DNA of 19,163 nt. It comes from Clostridia bacterium. GTDB lineage: Bacteria > Bacillota > Clostridia > Oscillospirales > CAG-272. Shown one piece after another: positions 1-8,220 of the stretch. The first letter of the stretch is position 1; each line of letters opens with the position of its first letter. The position numbers and the translations under genes are program-made. The DNA is taken from assembly GCA_017382555.1 (NCBI GenBank), contig JAFOAB010000125.1:1-19163 (forward strand), in the 5' to 3' direction. The notes under the pieces were generated by a model. That model ran no database searches, was not told the DNA's origin, and worked only from the letters and a program-made list of their open reading frames with translations.

Positions 1-1152
1 AAGAACAGCATCAAAGCGCTCGATCTTGTTATCGCCGCAGAAGATACCGCCCTGCTGGATAAGGCGCTTTGCCTCACCCTTGGAGGGTGCCATTGCACCG
101 AGAACGAGAAGATCAGCAACGGAAGCGGTTCCCTCAGCGGAGAAAGCGGAAGCCTCAACGGTTACGGTGGGCATATTTGCATTATCACCGGCGCCGCCAA
201 ACACGCTCTTTGCAGCGTCAAGAGCCTTCTGTGCTTCCTCTGTGCCGTGTACAAGCTGGGTCATCTCGAATGCAAGCTTTTCCTTAGCACGGTTAAGCTC
301 ACCGCCCTCAAGCTTCTCGTACTCAGCAATCTCCTCGAGAGGCATAAAGGTAAGCATCTTCATGCACTTAATAACGTCGGCATCGCCAACGTTTCTCCAG
401 TACTGGAAGAAATCGTAGGGAGAGGTCTTCTCAGGGTCAAGCCATACCGCATTACCTGCAGTCTTACCCATCTTGTTACCGTGGGAGTCGGTAAGAAGGG
501 TTATAGTCATAGCATATGCATCCTTGCCGAGTTTCTTGCGAACAAGCTCAGTACCTCCAAGCATATTGGACCACTGATCGTCGCCGCCGAACTGCATATT
601 GCAGTTGTAGTTCTTGAAGAGGTGGTAGAAGTCATAGCTCTGCATGATCATGTAGTTGAACTCAAGGAAGCTGAGGCCCTTCTCCATTCTCTGCTTGTAG
701 CACTCTGCGCGAAGCATATTGTTAACGGAGAAGCAGGAGCCGACCTCACGGAGAAGGTCAACGTAATTAAGGCTGAGAAGCCAATCGGCATTGTTTACCA
801 TAATTGCCTTATCTTCGCCAAAGTCGATGAACTTTTCCATCTGACGCTTGAAGCACTCGGCGTTGTGGTCGATATCCTCACGGGTGAGCATCTTTCTCAT
901 ATCGCTTCTGCCGGAGGGGTCACCGATCATGGTAGTACCGCCGCCGATAAGCGCAACGGGCTTGTTACCTGCCATCTGGAGACGCTTCATCATGGTAAGC
1001 GCCATAAAATGACCTGCGGTAAGGCTGTCTGCGGTGCAGTCGAAGCCGATGTAGAAGGTAGCCTTTCCTTCGTTGATAAGCTCTCTTATCTCAGGCTCGT
1101 CGGTAACCTGTGCAATAAGGCCGCGGGCCTGAAGTTCCTCGTAAATTTTCAT
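1..1152 (-). CDS. tyrS: Tyrosyl-tRNA synthetase, C-terminal end cut by window edge
   Basis: This enzyme charges tRNA-Tyr with tyrosine in the cytoplasm. The reading frame runs from an ATG at 1152 to the first base of the window, giving 384 visible residues; family members are usually about 400-420, so roughly the last 20-30 are missing. Class I features are visible: the HIGH-like motif appears as TAGHF (residues 45-49), tyrosine-site segments YDFYH (about 173-177) and GGDDQW (189-194), and the KMSKS-type loop as KMGKT (227-231). A C-terminal S4 RNA-binding segment begins near residue 335. An AAAGGAAA ribosome binding site precedes the start. It lies 21 bp after recN with no terminator, so it is probably the tail of the nusB operon. 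There is no room for a T-box leader, which often controls tyrS in Firmicutes. Identification is secure. Confidence 0.97.
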   Translation of the reverse strand, partial: MKIYEELQARGLIAQVTDEPEIRELINEGKATFYIGFDCTADSLTAGHFMALTMMKRLQMAGNKPVALIGGGTTMIGDPSGRSDMRKMLTREDIDHNAECFKRQMEKFIDFGEDKAIMVNNADWLLSLNYVDLLREVGSCFSVNNMLRAECYKQRMEKGLSFLEFNYMIMQSYDFYHLFKNYNCNMQFGGDDQWSNMLGGTELVRKKLGKDAYAMTITLLTDSHGNKMGKTAGNAVWLDPEKTSPYDFFQYWRNVGDADVIKCMKMLTFMPLEEIAEYEKLEGGELNRAKEKLAFEMTQLVHGTEEAQKALDAAKSVFGGAGDNANMPTVTVEASAFSAEGTASVADLLVLGAMAPSKGEAKRLIQQGGIFCGDNKIERFDAVL

Positions 1153-1173
1153 TGTTATATTTCCTTTCAAGTT

Positions 1174-2856
1174 TTAATTAATTTCATTTTCAGCATCAAG
1201 CAGATCCATTGCCGCCTTACGCTGAGCATCTGTTACGTTAATACCGCCAAGTATGCGGGAAAGCTCCTCAATTCTTTCATCGGTGTTAAGAAGGCGAACG
1301 GAAGAGGAAAACCTGTCGCTTTCTATAGTTTTGCTTACCATAAGATGATTTGCCGCAAGCGATGCAATCTGCGCGGAATGTGTTACGCACAGCACCTGCG
1401 AATCGGCGGATGCATTACGCAGCTTTATACCGATCTTGCGTGCCGTTTTACCGGATACGCCCGCATCGATCTCGTCAAATATAACAGTGCCGACACCGTC
1501 CGCCTCGGCGAACACGCTCTTAATCGCAAGCATTACGCGAGAAAGCTCACCGCCCGAGGCGATCTTGGATAACGGTCGCGGTGCCTCTCCGGATGCACCC
1601 GCAAGCATAAAGCGTACACAATCGGCTCCGTCGGAGGTAAGTGATTCCGCCCCCTCATTGGTAACGAGCACGGTAAAGCGCACGTTAGGCATATCAAGAA
1701 ACGCAAGCTCACTGCATATACGCACCGAAAGCTCATCTGCAGCCTTTTTTCTGGCATTGGAAAGAAGCTCTGATTTTTGGACACAGATCTTCCTTAAGGA
1801 AGCAAGCTCCTTTTCCAAAAGCTCGATATCGCCCTCGGAGTTATCAAGCCTCTCAAGCCGCATAACCGTATCGTTATAAAGCTCGATAAGCCCCTCGGTA
1901 TCCCTGCGATATTTTTTTTGGAGTCTTTCTATCTTATCAAGACGCGATTCAAGCGCCGTGAGAAGCTGTGTAGGATCGCCGTCAAAGTCACCTGAAAGCG
2001 CAGATGCAGAATCGGCGATATCATCAATTTCGTACTTTGCCGCCTCAAGCCTTTCGGCAAGACGGGCATATTCCTCGGAAACGGAGGTAAGCGAATTGAG
2101 CGCCGCAATACTCCTATCAAGCAGATATACGGCATTTACCTTATCTCCGCCCTTAAGAGCCTTATACACAAAGCTCGATTGCTTTTCGATGCGCTCTGCG
2201 TTTTGGAGACGCTTTCTTTCGGCAAGAAGCTTTTCCTCCTCGCCCGCCTTGAGCTTAGCAGAGCCGAGGTCCTTCAGCCTATGCTCAAGAACGTCGCGCT
2301 CCTCCGAATCCTTTTCGACCTGCTTTAAGGTCTTATCAAGCTCAGTTTTCTTTGCGTAATACTCGTTATAGGCTGACCTGTAGTCCTCAAGCAGCGCAAA
2401 ATCATCCGCATATTTATCAAGGAGCGACAGGTGATTATTTTCATTTAAAAGTGACCAGTTATCCTGCTGACCGTGGATGTTTATTAGCGAAGCGGCAATC
2501 TCCTTAAATACGGACAACGGCACTTGACGGCCGTTTATTCGGCACACCGAGCGCCCATCCGCCGTAAGAGTACGGGAAAGCATCATTTCTCCGTCATCGG
2601 CAGAAATACCGGATGCCGCGCATATCGCGGTGGCATTGGGGTGAATATCACAGAAAAATCCGCTTACCTCAGCCCTATCCTCGCCGTTACGAATTACCGA
2701 ACGGTCGGTACGCGATCCGCAAAGAAGGCCGATGCTGTCGATTATTATGGATTTACCCGCACCCGTTTCACCCGTAAGCGCGGTGAAACCGGGCGAAAAG
2801 CTGATATCACAGCTTTTCATAACAGCTATATTCTCAATATGCAGAGAAACCAGCAT
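1174..2856 (-). CDS. recN: DNA repair protein RecN (SMC-like ATPase)
   Basis: RecN is a cytoplasmic SMC-like ATPase that acts early in double-strand break repair. The 560-residue product has the full family layout. A Walker A motif, GETGAGKS, lies at residues 29-36 near the N-terminus. A long charged central region (about 150-380) would form the coiled coil. An ABC signature-like stretch (ASGGELSRV) and the Walker B motif (VIFDEIDAGVSG) follow in the C-terminal third. Length matches the usual 550-570 residues. The start at 2856 has a GGAGG site at good spacing. It follows argR by 20 bp and precedes tyrS by 21 bp, the same argR-recN linkage as in Bacillus and Clostridium. No damage-response operator is evident in the short gap upstream. 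Confidence 0.97.
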   Translation of the reverse strand: MLVSLHIENIAVMKSCDISFSPGFTALTGETGAGKSIIIDSIGLLCGSRTDRSVIRNGEDRAEVSGFFCDIHPNATAICAASGISADDGEMMLSRTLTADGRSVCRINGRQVPLSVFKEIAASLINIHGQQDNWSLLNENNHLSLLDKYADDFALLEDYRSAYNEYYAKKTELDKTLKQVEKDSEERDVLEHRLKDLGSAKLKAGEEEKLLAERKRLQNAERIEKQSSFVYKALKGGDKVNAVYLLDRSIAALNSLTSVSEEYARLAERLEAAKYEIDDIADSASALSGDFDGDPTQLLTALESRLDKIERLQKKYRRDTEGLIELYNDTVMRLERLDNSEGDIELLEKELASLRKICVQKSELLSNARKKAADELSVRICSELAFLDMPNVRFTVLVTNEGAESLTSDGADCVRFMLAGASGEAPRPLSKIASGGELSRVMLAIKSVFAEADGVGTVIFDEIDAGVSGKTARKIGIKLRNASADSQVLCVTHSAQIASLAANHLMVSKTIESDRFSSSVRLLNTDERIEELSRILGGINVTDAQRKAAMDLLDAENEIN

Positions 2857-2876
2857 ACGGAATACCTCCGTTCAAT

Positions 2877-3332
2877 TCAGTTATTTTCTCTGATAAGTCT
2901 TCTTAGATCAACGCCCACACGCTCGGCGCTTTCGATATCGCGGGTAACGACGATTATTGCATCATCACCTGCAACACAGCCAAGCACGCTGTCATCATCT
3001 ATGCCGTCGATTGCAGCGGCAATGGCCTGTGCCATACCGGGATAGGTCTTAATGATGATCTGATTCATCGCCCAGTCTATCTTAATAATAGACTCGGAAA
3101 GCGCACTCTTGAAGCGCAGATTGCCCCCCTCCGGCTTTTGAGGAAGAACGTACTTATACGTTCCGCGGGGGGTAAGGATCTTTGAGATCTTAAGATCCCT
3201 GATATCACGGCTAACAGTTGCCTGCGTTACCTCATACCCAAGCTGGGAAAGAAGGCTGATAAGCTCCTCCTGCGTTTCTATGGTGTACTTGCTCACCATT
3301 TCAACGATTTTTTCCTGTCTTTCGTTTTTCAT
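2877..3332 (-). CDS. argR: Arginine repressor ArgR/AhrC
   Basis: ArgR is the arginine-sensing hexameric DNA-binding regulator of arginine synthesis and breakdown genes. The 151-residue protein is full length for the family. The N-terminal winged helix contains the recognition segment TQATVSRDIRDLKI (about residues 36-49). The C-terminal domain holds the conserved GCVAGDDAIIVV stretch, corresponding to the GTxAGDDT arginine-binding and oligomerisation motif. The ATG at 3332 is preceded by GAGG, 14 bp after the nadK stop. Its position between nadK and recN is the standard Firmicutes arrangement. The operon promoter has an ARG-box-like stretch (8664-8681), so autoregulation is possible but unproven. 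No arginine biosynthesis genes lie in the window. Confidence 0.97.
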   Translation of the reverse strand: MKNERQEKIVEMVSKYTIETQEELISLLSQLGYEVTQATVSRDIRDLKISKILTPRGTYKYVLPQKPEGGNLRFKSALSESIIKIDWAMNQIIIKTYPGMAQAIAAAIDGIDDDSVLGCVAGDDAIIVVTRDIESAERVGVDLRRLIRENN

Positions 3333-3346
3333 CTATATTACCTCGA

Positions 3347-4207
3347 TTAATTGATCTTCGCTCTGAGAACGGAGAAGAATTTATGATCCTTCAGCTTGAT
3401 CATTTTCGCACTGTGCTCTGCACCCGTGCATATCGCCTTAGCGCCGAAAGGAAGCGGAACGGTGATCTTGCCGTCTATATTAAGCAAAACGTTTTCCTCG
3501 CGGTCATAAACGTTTTCAACCGTCATTACGCTGTTGCCGGAAAAAACGAGAGGCTTTGCCGCGGGACTTACACAGCATATCGGTACAACGGTCATACAGC
3601 TCATTACAGGATCAAGAACGGGTCCGCCCGCCGCCATGGAATAAGCGGTGGAGCCTGTGGGAGTTGAAATCACAAGTCCGTTACCCCTGTAAAAAAGAAC
3701 GGATGCATCACCGCAATAAAGCATCAAATCTATGCAATGAAGACCGATGGAGTGCTGAATAACGGCGTCGTTTAGCGCATTCTCGCAAAGCAGGGTACGC
3801 TTACCGTCTACCTCAATCTCAACCTTAAGCGTCATTCTTTCCTCAATGCTGTAATCTCCGCTTGCAAGACGGGAGAGCAAGGAATACTCCTCCGGCTCAA
3901 GCTCTGCCATATACCCCTTACGGCCGAGATTTATACCGATCATCGGGCACTCGTTTGGAATTGCATAGGCCGCCGCGTTGAGTATCGTTCCGTCACCACC
4001 GATAAGGATTGCCGCATCGGCGCCCTTATACATGGCATTGGGGTCAACGTAAACTGTCGCACCATATGCGCTGTCAGCTGAAATCTCTGCCGGAATTCTG
4101 ACCTTAAAGCCGCTTTTTACGAGAAAATCGAGTATTCTGTTAAACCACTCGAGATCCTTGTCCTTATAAAGATTTGTCAGAAGAACAACGTCGTTAATCC
4201 TTTTCAT
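3347..4207 (-). CDS. nadK: NAD kinase
   Basis: This cytoplasmic enzyme phosphorylates NAD to NADP. The diagnostic GGDGT motif lies at residues 70-74, and STPTGSTAYSMAAGGP further on is the second NAD-kinase signature. The usual NE motif is read here as ND (ALNDAVI), a conservative change worth noting. I place the start at the ATG at 4207, giving 286 residues. A GTG two codons upstream is in frame, but the GAGG ribosome binding site overlaps that region and is correctly spaced only for the ATG. That site immediately follows the tlyA stop, so translation of the two genes is likely coupled. nadK next to tlyA and argR is common in Clostridia. Confidence 0.96.
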   Translation of the reverse strand: MKRINDVVLLTNLYKDKDLEWFNRILDFLVKSGFKVRIPAEISADSAYGATVYVDPNAMYKGADAAILIGGDGTILNAAAYAIPNECPMIGINLGRKGYMAELEPEEYSLLSRLASGDYSIEERMTLKVEIEVDGKRTLLCENALNDAVIQHSIGLHCIDLMLYCGDASVLFYRGNGLVISTPTGSTAYSMAAGGPVLDPVMSCMTVVPICCVSPAAKPLVFSGNSVMTVENVYDREENVLLNIDGKITVPLPFGAKAICTGAEHSAKMIKLKDHKFFSVLRAKIN

Positions 4208-4214
4208 AAGCACC

Positions 4215-4997
4215 TCATTTCAGATATGCGAGATGTCGAAGACCCGCTCTATCGTATCTCTTGACGGATTGATCAATGCTTTTTGCATAGAGACCGAAAA
4301 ATTCCACGTTACCGTCTCCGCCCTCAATGGAAGATCGGGTAAAATCCACGGGAACAAGTCCGCATGCATCAAGGCTGTCGTAAATTCTGTACAGTGCGCG
4401 CAAATGCTTATCCGCACCCTTAACTACACCCTTGGAAACGCTTTTCGCATCAAGCTCAAACTGTGGCTTTATGAGTGCCGCAACAAGCCCTCCGTCCTTT
4501 AAAAGCGTGGCAAGTGCGGGCAATATGTACGTTTGTGAGATAAAGGAAACGTCCATTACACAAAGGTCAAACTCTCCACCGACGTCATCAACGGTAAGAT
4601 AACGGGCGTTGCATCCCTCAAGTGAGGTAACACGCGGATTGGCGGCGATGGACGGAGCAAGCTGATTTTTACCGCAATCAACCGCGGTCACAGATGTTGC
4701 ACCGCGGCGAAGAAGACAATCGGTAAAGCCTCCCGTTGAAGCGCCAATATCAAGGCACCGCATACCGCTCGGATCGACCGAAAAATCCGAAAGCGCACCG
4801 AGAAGCTTGTAAGCGCCTCGAGAAACGAAGCTCTCACCCATCGTGATAACGGAAATTTCGGCCCCCTCATCAAGCTCCTGACCGCTTTTTTTAACTGGCA
4901 CACCGTTTGCGTAAACACAACCGGATTCAATAAGCCTTTGCGCGCGGTTACGGCTTTCGGCATAACCGAGCGACGTAATCAAAACATCTGCACGCAT
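4215..4997 (-). CDS. tlyA: TlyA family rRNA 2'-O-methyltransferase (S4 + FtsJ domains)
   Basis: TlyA-family proteins are S-adenosylmethionine-dependent methyltransferases; the mycobacterial member methylates ribosomal RNA at cytidine 2'-hydroxyls. Many databases still call them hemolysin A. The 260-residue protein begins with an S4 RNA-binding domain (about 1-60) and continues with an FtsJ/RrmJ-like domain. Visible parts include SRGAYKLL (59-66, with K64), the SAM-binding loop DIGASTGGFTD (83-93), an acidic VMDVSF motif and the LIKPQFE motif carrying the second catalytic lysine, so a K-D-K arrangement is intact. Its ATG shares one base with the ispA stop (TGATG). In Bacillus and many Clostridia dxs lies between ispA and tlyA; here it is absent. 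The exact rRNA target cannot be read from sequence. Confidence 0.94.
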   Translation of the reverse strand: MRADVLITSLGYAESRNRAQRLIESGCVYANGVPVKKSGQELDEGAEISVITMGESFVSRGAYKLLGALSDFSVDPSGMRCLDIGASTGGFTDCLLRRGATSVTAVDCGKNQLAPSIAANPRVTSLEGCNARYLTVDDVGGEFDLCVMDVSFISQTYILPALATLLKDGGLVAALIKPQFELDAKSVSKGVVKGADKHLRALYRIYDSLDACGLVPVDFTRSSIEGGDGNVEFFGLYAKSIDQSVKRYDRAGLRHLAYLK

Positions 4998-5857
4998 CAG
5001 AACGTTCTCTCCAATAAATAATCACAAAGTCCGCAGAGGAATTGGTTGTCGGGATAAGCGGAAATGCAAGTCTTTGCGTTTTCGGAAAGCCTTACCGCCT
5101 CAGCCCTTGCCTCCTCCGCCGACATAAACGTAAGAAAGGTTGCAAGACCGCGCTCGGCATCGCTTCCCTCCTCATCGGCATCAAGAATATCGTCTATAAT
5201 CTGGAAAGCGAGACCGAGGTTTTCGGCATACTCCGCACAAGCGGCGTAGCTTTCCTTATCCTCAAATTCATCACCGGCGCAAATGCAACCGAGAAGTGCG
5301 GAGGCACGCATAAGTCTGCCTGTTTTATATCTCTGCAGCTTAATCAGCCCCTCGTAGTCAACGGGTGTGGTTTCGGATGCGATGTCAAACACCTGCCCCG
5401 AGCATATACCGCCGATACCACCCGCCTCTGACAAAGCGAGAAGTGCGCTTCTTACGTTTTGCTCTCTTTTCGCAAGAGCCTCAAAGGCAAGGCAAATAAG
5501 TGCATCACCGCACAGAAGCGCGGTGCTTTCACCGTATTTAACGTGGCAGGAGGGTTTTCCCCTGCGCATCGCATCATTATCAAGCGCGGGCATATCATCG
5601 TGCACAAGGCTGGATGCGTGCATAAGCTCAAGCGCACAAGCATACGGCAATGCCTCGCTTATGTCTACACCGCGCATTCTCGCAGTCTCAAGACATATAA
5701 CGCCGCGGATCCTTTTGCCACCGCCAAGTACAGCATAACGCATGGCACTTGCAAGCTCATCGCTGTAATCGCTGTTAACGGTTAATAACTCGGAAAGCGC
5801 GTTTTCTATAAGCCCCGCATCAAGCTTGATACGAGCGGCAACCTGTTCGTTAGTCAT
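4997..5857 (-). CDS. ispA: Polyprenyl (farnesyl/geranylgeranyl) diphosphate synthase
   Basis: This is a short-chain trans-prenyl diphosphate synthase that condenses isopentenyl diphosphate with allylic diphosphates to make a precursor for undecaprenyl carriers and other isoprenoids. The first aspartate-rich motif DDMPALD is at residues 87-93 and the second, DDILD, at 222-226. Upstream the GGGKRIR substrate-binding segment (45-51) is present. I choose the ATG at 5857 (286 residues) because GGAG stands 7-8 bases before it. The frame stays open to 5956, but that extension would run entirely over xseB and lacks conservation. It overlaps the end of xseB by 8 bp and tlyA by 1 bp. The product chain length (C15 or C20) cannot be decided by eye. 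Confidence 0.95.
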   Translation of the reverse strand: MTNEQVAARIKLDAGLIENALSELLTVNSDYSDELASAMRYAVLGGGKRIRGVICLETARMRGVDISEALPYACALELMHASSLVHDDMPALDNDAMRRGKPSCHVKYGESTALLCGDALICLAFEALAKREQNVRSALLALSEAGGIGGICSGQVFDIASETTPVDYEGLIKLQRYKTGRLMRASALLGCICAGDEFEDKESYAACAEYAENLGLAFQIIDDILDADEEGSDAERGLATFLTFMSAEEARAEAVRLSENAKTCISAYPDNQFLCGLCDYLLERTF

Positions 5858-6056
5858 TTTTATCTCCGGAGGTAAGCTCGGTAATTTTCTTTTCCGCCTC
5901 ATCAAGCTCTGCAGTACAGAAGCGAACAAGGGAAACTCCCTCCTCAAAAAGCGCAAGAGAATCGGAAAGCGGTGCCTTTCCGTTTTCGAGAAGCTTAACT
6001 ATCTCCTCAAGTCTGGCAACCGAAGATTCAAAGGTCATTTTATCGTTTTGTGCCAT
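5850..6056 (-). CDS. xseB: Exodeoxyribonuclease VII small subunit
   Basis: XseB is the small, mostly helical subunit that pairs with XseA in exonuclease VII, a single-strand-specific DNA nuclease. The product is about 68 residues, right for the family, and includes the typical TFESSVARLEEIVKLLENG core and the later LALFEEGVSLVRFC helix. I choose the ATG at 6056 because a GGAGAAAG ribosome binding site precedes it, overlapping the end of xseA. An in-frame ATG at 6071 would add five residues inside xseA but has no binding site. It starts 1 bp after the xseA stop and runs 8 bp into ispA, so stoichiometric coupled translation with xseA is likely. Confidence 0.95.
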   Translation of the reverse strand: MAQNDKMTFESSVARLEEIVKLLENGKAPLSDSLALFEEGVSLVRFCTAELDEAEKKITELTSGDKND

Positions 6057-6057
6057 T

Positions 6058-7275
6058 TTAACTTTCTCCATTCAAGGGTTCTGTATTTTCAACACGGGTA
6101 ACGGCATATCCGTCTGTAAATCTCAACTTGACCGAATCGCCGACCTTAACGTCGGAAACGGATGTAACCGTCTTGCCGCCATCATCGGTAGCAAGAAGAT
6201 ATCCTCTGTCGATAATGCTTAACGGACTTAATGCGTTAAGCCCGGAGGCAAGCGTTGTAAGTGCGGCTTGCTTTTGGTTTTTAATCGCCTCGATACGGGT
6301 GTGCAAAAGCTCGCTTTTCGAAAGCAGATCCTTTTTTCTCCATTCAAGCGAAGCGAGCGGTGAGCGCATAACACCGCGAGATGAAATCGAATCTATATAC
6401 TGCCTAAGATCGTTTATACGTGAAACAAGCGAGTTGTTCATTCGACCGTCAAGCGCAGCGATCCTCGAAATATATTCAGCCCTATCGGGTACTGCAAGCT
6501 CTGCGGCGGCACTCGGTGTCGGCGCGCGCATATCGGCGGCAAAATCCGAAAGCGTAAAATCCGTTTCGTGTCCTACGGCGCTGATTATCGGAATCGGATA
6601 AGCGGCAATATCGCGAACAAGCATCTCGTCGTTAAATGCCCACAGGTCCTCAATGGACCCACCTCCTCGACCGATTATGACGGTATCGACATTCCCCTTT
6701 TCCGCCATAAGTCTAAGCGCGGCACGAAGCTCCGCAGGAGCGTCAGTGCCCTGAACGGAGGCACCGCAAAATACGATCTCCGTCATCGGCCATCGACGGG
6801 TAAGAACGGATATTATATCCCTGACCGCGGCACCCGTCCTTGAGGTAATAACACCCACCCTCTTCGGGAAGCGGGGTAGCGGTCTTTTCCTTGATTCATC
6901 AAAAAGCCCTTCGGATTCAAGCTGCTTTTTCAGCTGCTCGTATTTCTGCCAGAGAGCACCTGCACCGTCGCGAACAAGGCGGGTAACGTACATTTGGTAC
7001 TGTCCGCCCTGCGGATAAACGCTTACTCTGCCGTATGCCTTGACTGCCTCGCCATCCTGCGGCTGAAAGTCGAGACTTGCGGCGGCGGAGCGAAACATAA
7101 CCGCCTTGATTTGAGCACCGTCATCCTTCAGCGAAAAATACAGATGTCCGCTTGCGTAATGGGCTTTAAAATTAGATATTTCACCGCTTATCGCGGCGTA
7201 TGAAAGAACCTCATCGCCGTCAACGAGCTGCTTGATATATTCGGTTATCTCTGTGACGGTAAGCGTATCCTTCAT
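6058..7275 (-). CDS. xseA: Exodeoxyribonuclease VII large subunit
   Basis: XseA is the catalytic subunit of exonuclease VII, which degrades single-stranded DNA from both ends in mismatch and damage repair. The 405-residue protein has an N-terminal OB-fold DNA-binding domain (about 1-100), a catalytic core with the signature GRGGGSIEDLWAFN and PTPSAAAEL stretches, then a helical region and a small C-terminal domain with DRGYLLAT. Length is normal for the family. The ATG at 7275 is preferred over an in-frame TTG one codon earlier because GGAG lies at proper spacing. The ATG overlaps the stop of the upstream TsaD-like gene by one base (TGATG), implying coupled translation. Confidence 0.97.
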   Translation of the reverse strand: MKDTLTVTEITEYIKQLVDGDEVLSYAAISGEISNFKAHYASGHLYFSLKDDGAQIKAVMFRSAAASLDFQPQDGEAVKAYGRVSVYPQGGQYQMYVTRLVRDGAGALWQKYEQLKKQLESEGLFDESRKRPLPRFPKRVGVITSRTGAAVRDIISVLTRRWPMTEIVFCGASVQGTDAPAELRAALRLMAEKGNVDTVIIGRGGGSIEDLWAFNDEMLVRDIAAYPIPIISAVGHETDFTLSDFAADMRAPTPSAAAELAVPDRAEYISRIAALDGRMNNSLVSRINDLRQYIDSISSRGVMRSPLASLEWRKKDLLSKSELLHTRIEAIKNQKQAALTTLASGLNALSPLSIIDRGYLLATDDGGKTVTSVSDVKVGDSVKLRFTDGYAVTRVENTEPLNGES

Positions 7276-8219
7276 CAAAAATTCTCCAGATATTTTTCCT
7301 TGGTAAGATATGCAATTCCGACAGCGTTATCTGCCGAAAGAACAGGGGGCGCAAATGCAATTCCCGATATATCGGAAAGCTTTTCCTTGATAATCGAATT
7401 GCTCATAACGCCGCCCGAGCATATAACGGGCATATCCCCGTATTTTGCAAGCTGATTCTCAATAGCCTTATGAAGCGAGCGTGCGATAAAATCGAGGCAC
7501 ATACGACTGATTTCGGATTTATCGCCAGTCTCCACATAACGCTTTTGGAGCATATTTTCAAGACCCGACAAATTAAAGTACGTGTCCTTTATCGAAAGCT
7601 TCATTGGTGGCAGCTTGCCGCTAAACTCAAGCGCAGAGCGCTCAAGATGCGGTCCGCACGGGAATGGGAAGCCGAGCATCACGCCTGTTCTGTCCACAGC
7701 CTGACCTGCACACAAATCTGCGGTACCGCCTGTAATCTCGCATTCAAATCCGTTATCGCACCTTTTGCAAAGCACTATCTCCGTCGTTCCACCCGATATG
7801 TGGAGCGCGGTAAATACCCCATCAAAGGGCAAAAGCCCCGCACCGGCAAGGGCGGCACGTATGTGGCCGCATTGATGCGAGAAGCGATAAAGCGGAGCTT
7901 TTGCGGCAGAAGCAAATGCAGATGCACCTGCAACACCCGCAAGAAAGCACGGCATATAAGAGCCCTCGTGATTTCTCGGCCTTGCCGAAACTCCGACAGC
8001 CTTGATCTCGCCGTTAGCAAGATGCTCATTTAAACGCAAAAACGCATCCGGCAAATTTTTGGTGTGCTCAAAAAGCGCCGCCTGCTGGCGCAATCCAAGC
8101 TCCCCCTCCTTGACCGGAAGCGGTAACTTTATATTCGCGAGTATCTCTCCATCGGAGTCGACACAGGCAACGGACGTTGTATAGTTGCTTGTGTCGATAC
8201 CGACAAACAGGTCCTTCAT
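7275..8219 (-). CDS. TsaD/Kae1-like M22 family paralogue
   Basis: The 314-residue protein belongs to the ASKHA-fold TsaD/Kae1/YeaZ superfamily, often annotated as O-sialoglycoprotein endopeptidase. It starts with GIDTSNYTTSVACVD (7-21), where true TsaD normally has a GIETSCDETxVA form, so the DE pair is missing. The metal-binding HxxxH is kept as H115 and H119 (SHQCGH). HISGGTTEIV and a late SADNAVGIA segment match the TsaD SGGHTxL and DNAAMIA regions. I take the ATG at 8219 because GAGG precedes it; upstream frame to 8324 is only nusB read in another frame. A similar divergent paralogue is often seen beside nusB and xseA in Clostridia, and the essential tRNA t6A enzyme would be encoded elsewhere. 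Its substrate is unknown. Confidence 0.88.
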   Translation of the reverse strand: MKDLFVGIDTSNYTTSVACVDSDGEILANIKLPLPVKEGELGLRQQAALFEHTKNLPDAFLRLNEHLANGEIKAVGVSARPRNHEGSYMPCFLAGVAGASAFASAAKAPLYRFSHQCGHIRAALAGAGLLPFDGVFTALHISGGTTEIVLCKRCDNGFECEITGGTADLCAGQAVDRTGVMLGFPFPCGPHLERSALEFSGKLPPMKLSIKDTYFNLSGLENMLQKRYVETGDKSEISRMCLDFIARSLHKAIENQLAKYGDMPVICSGGVMSNSIIKEKLSDISGIAFAPPVLSADNAVGIAYLTKEKYLENF

Positions 8220-8220
8220 A

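Noticed and set aside
247..1572. Open plus-strand frame of 441 codons
   Set aside because: It lies opposite tyrS and recN, both of which have complete family motifs; its translation resembles no known fold and there is no binding site. It is a shadow of codon bias.
4208..4213. GTG start for nadK two codons upstream
   Set aside because: The GAGG site would overlap or be too close to this GTG; it is correctly spaced for the ATG at 4207.
4999..5008. Palindrome AGAACGTTCT before tlyA
   Set aside because: It is only 10 bp, lies inside the ispA coding end, and is not associated with a promoter or T-run; it is likely chance.
5858..5956. Longer start for ispA (33 extra residues)
   Set aside because: The extension overlaps xseB throughout, is highly basic, and the ATG at 5857 has the better binding site and matches the family's N-terminus.
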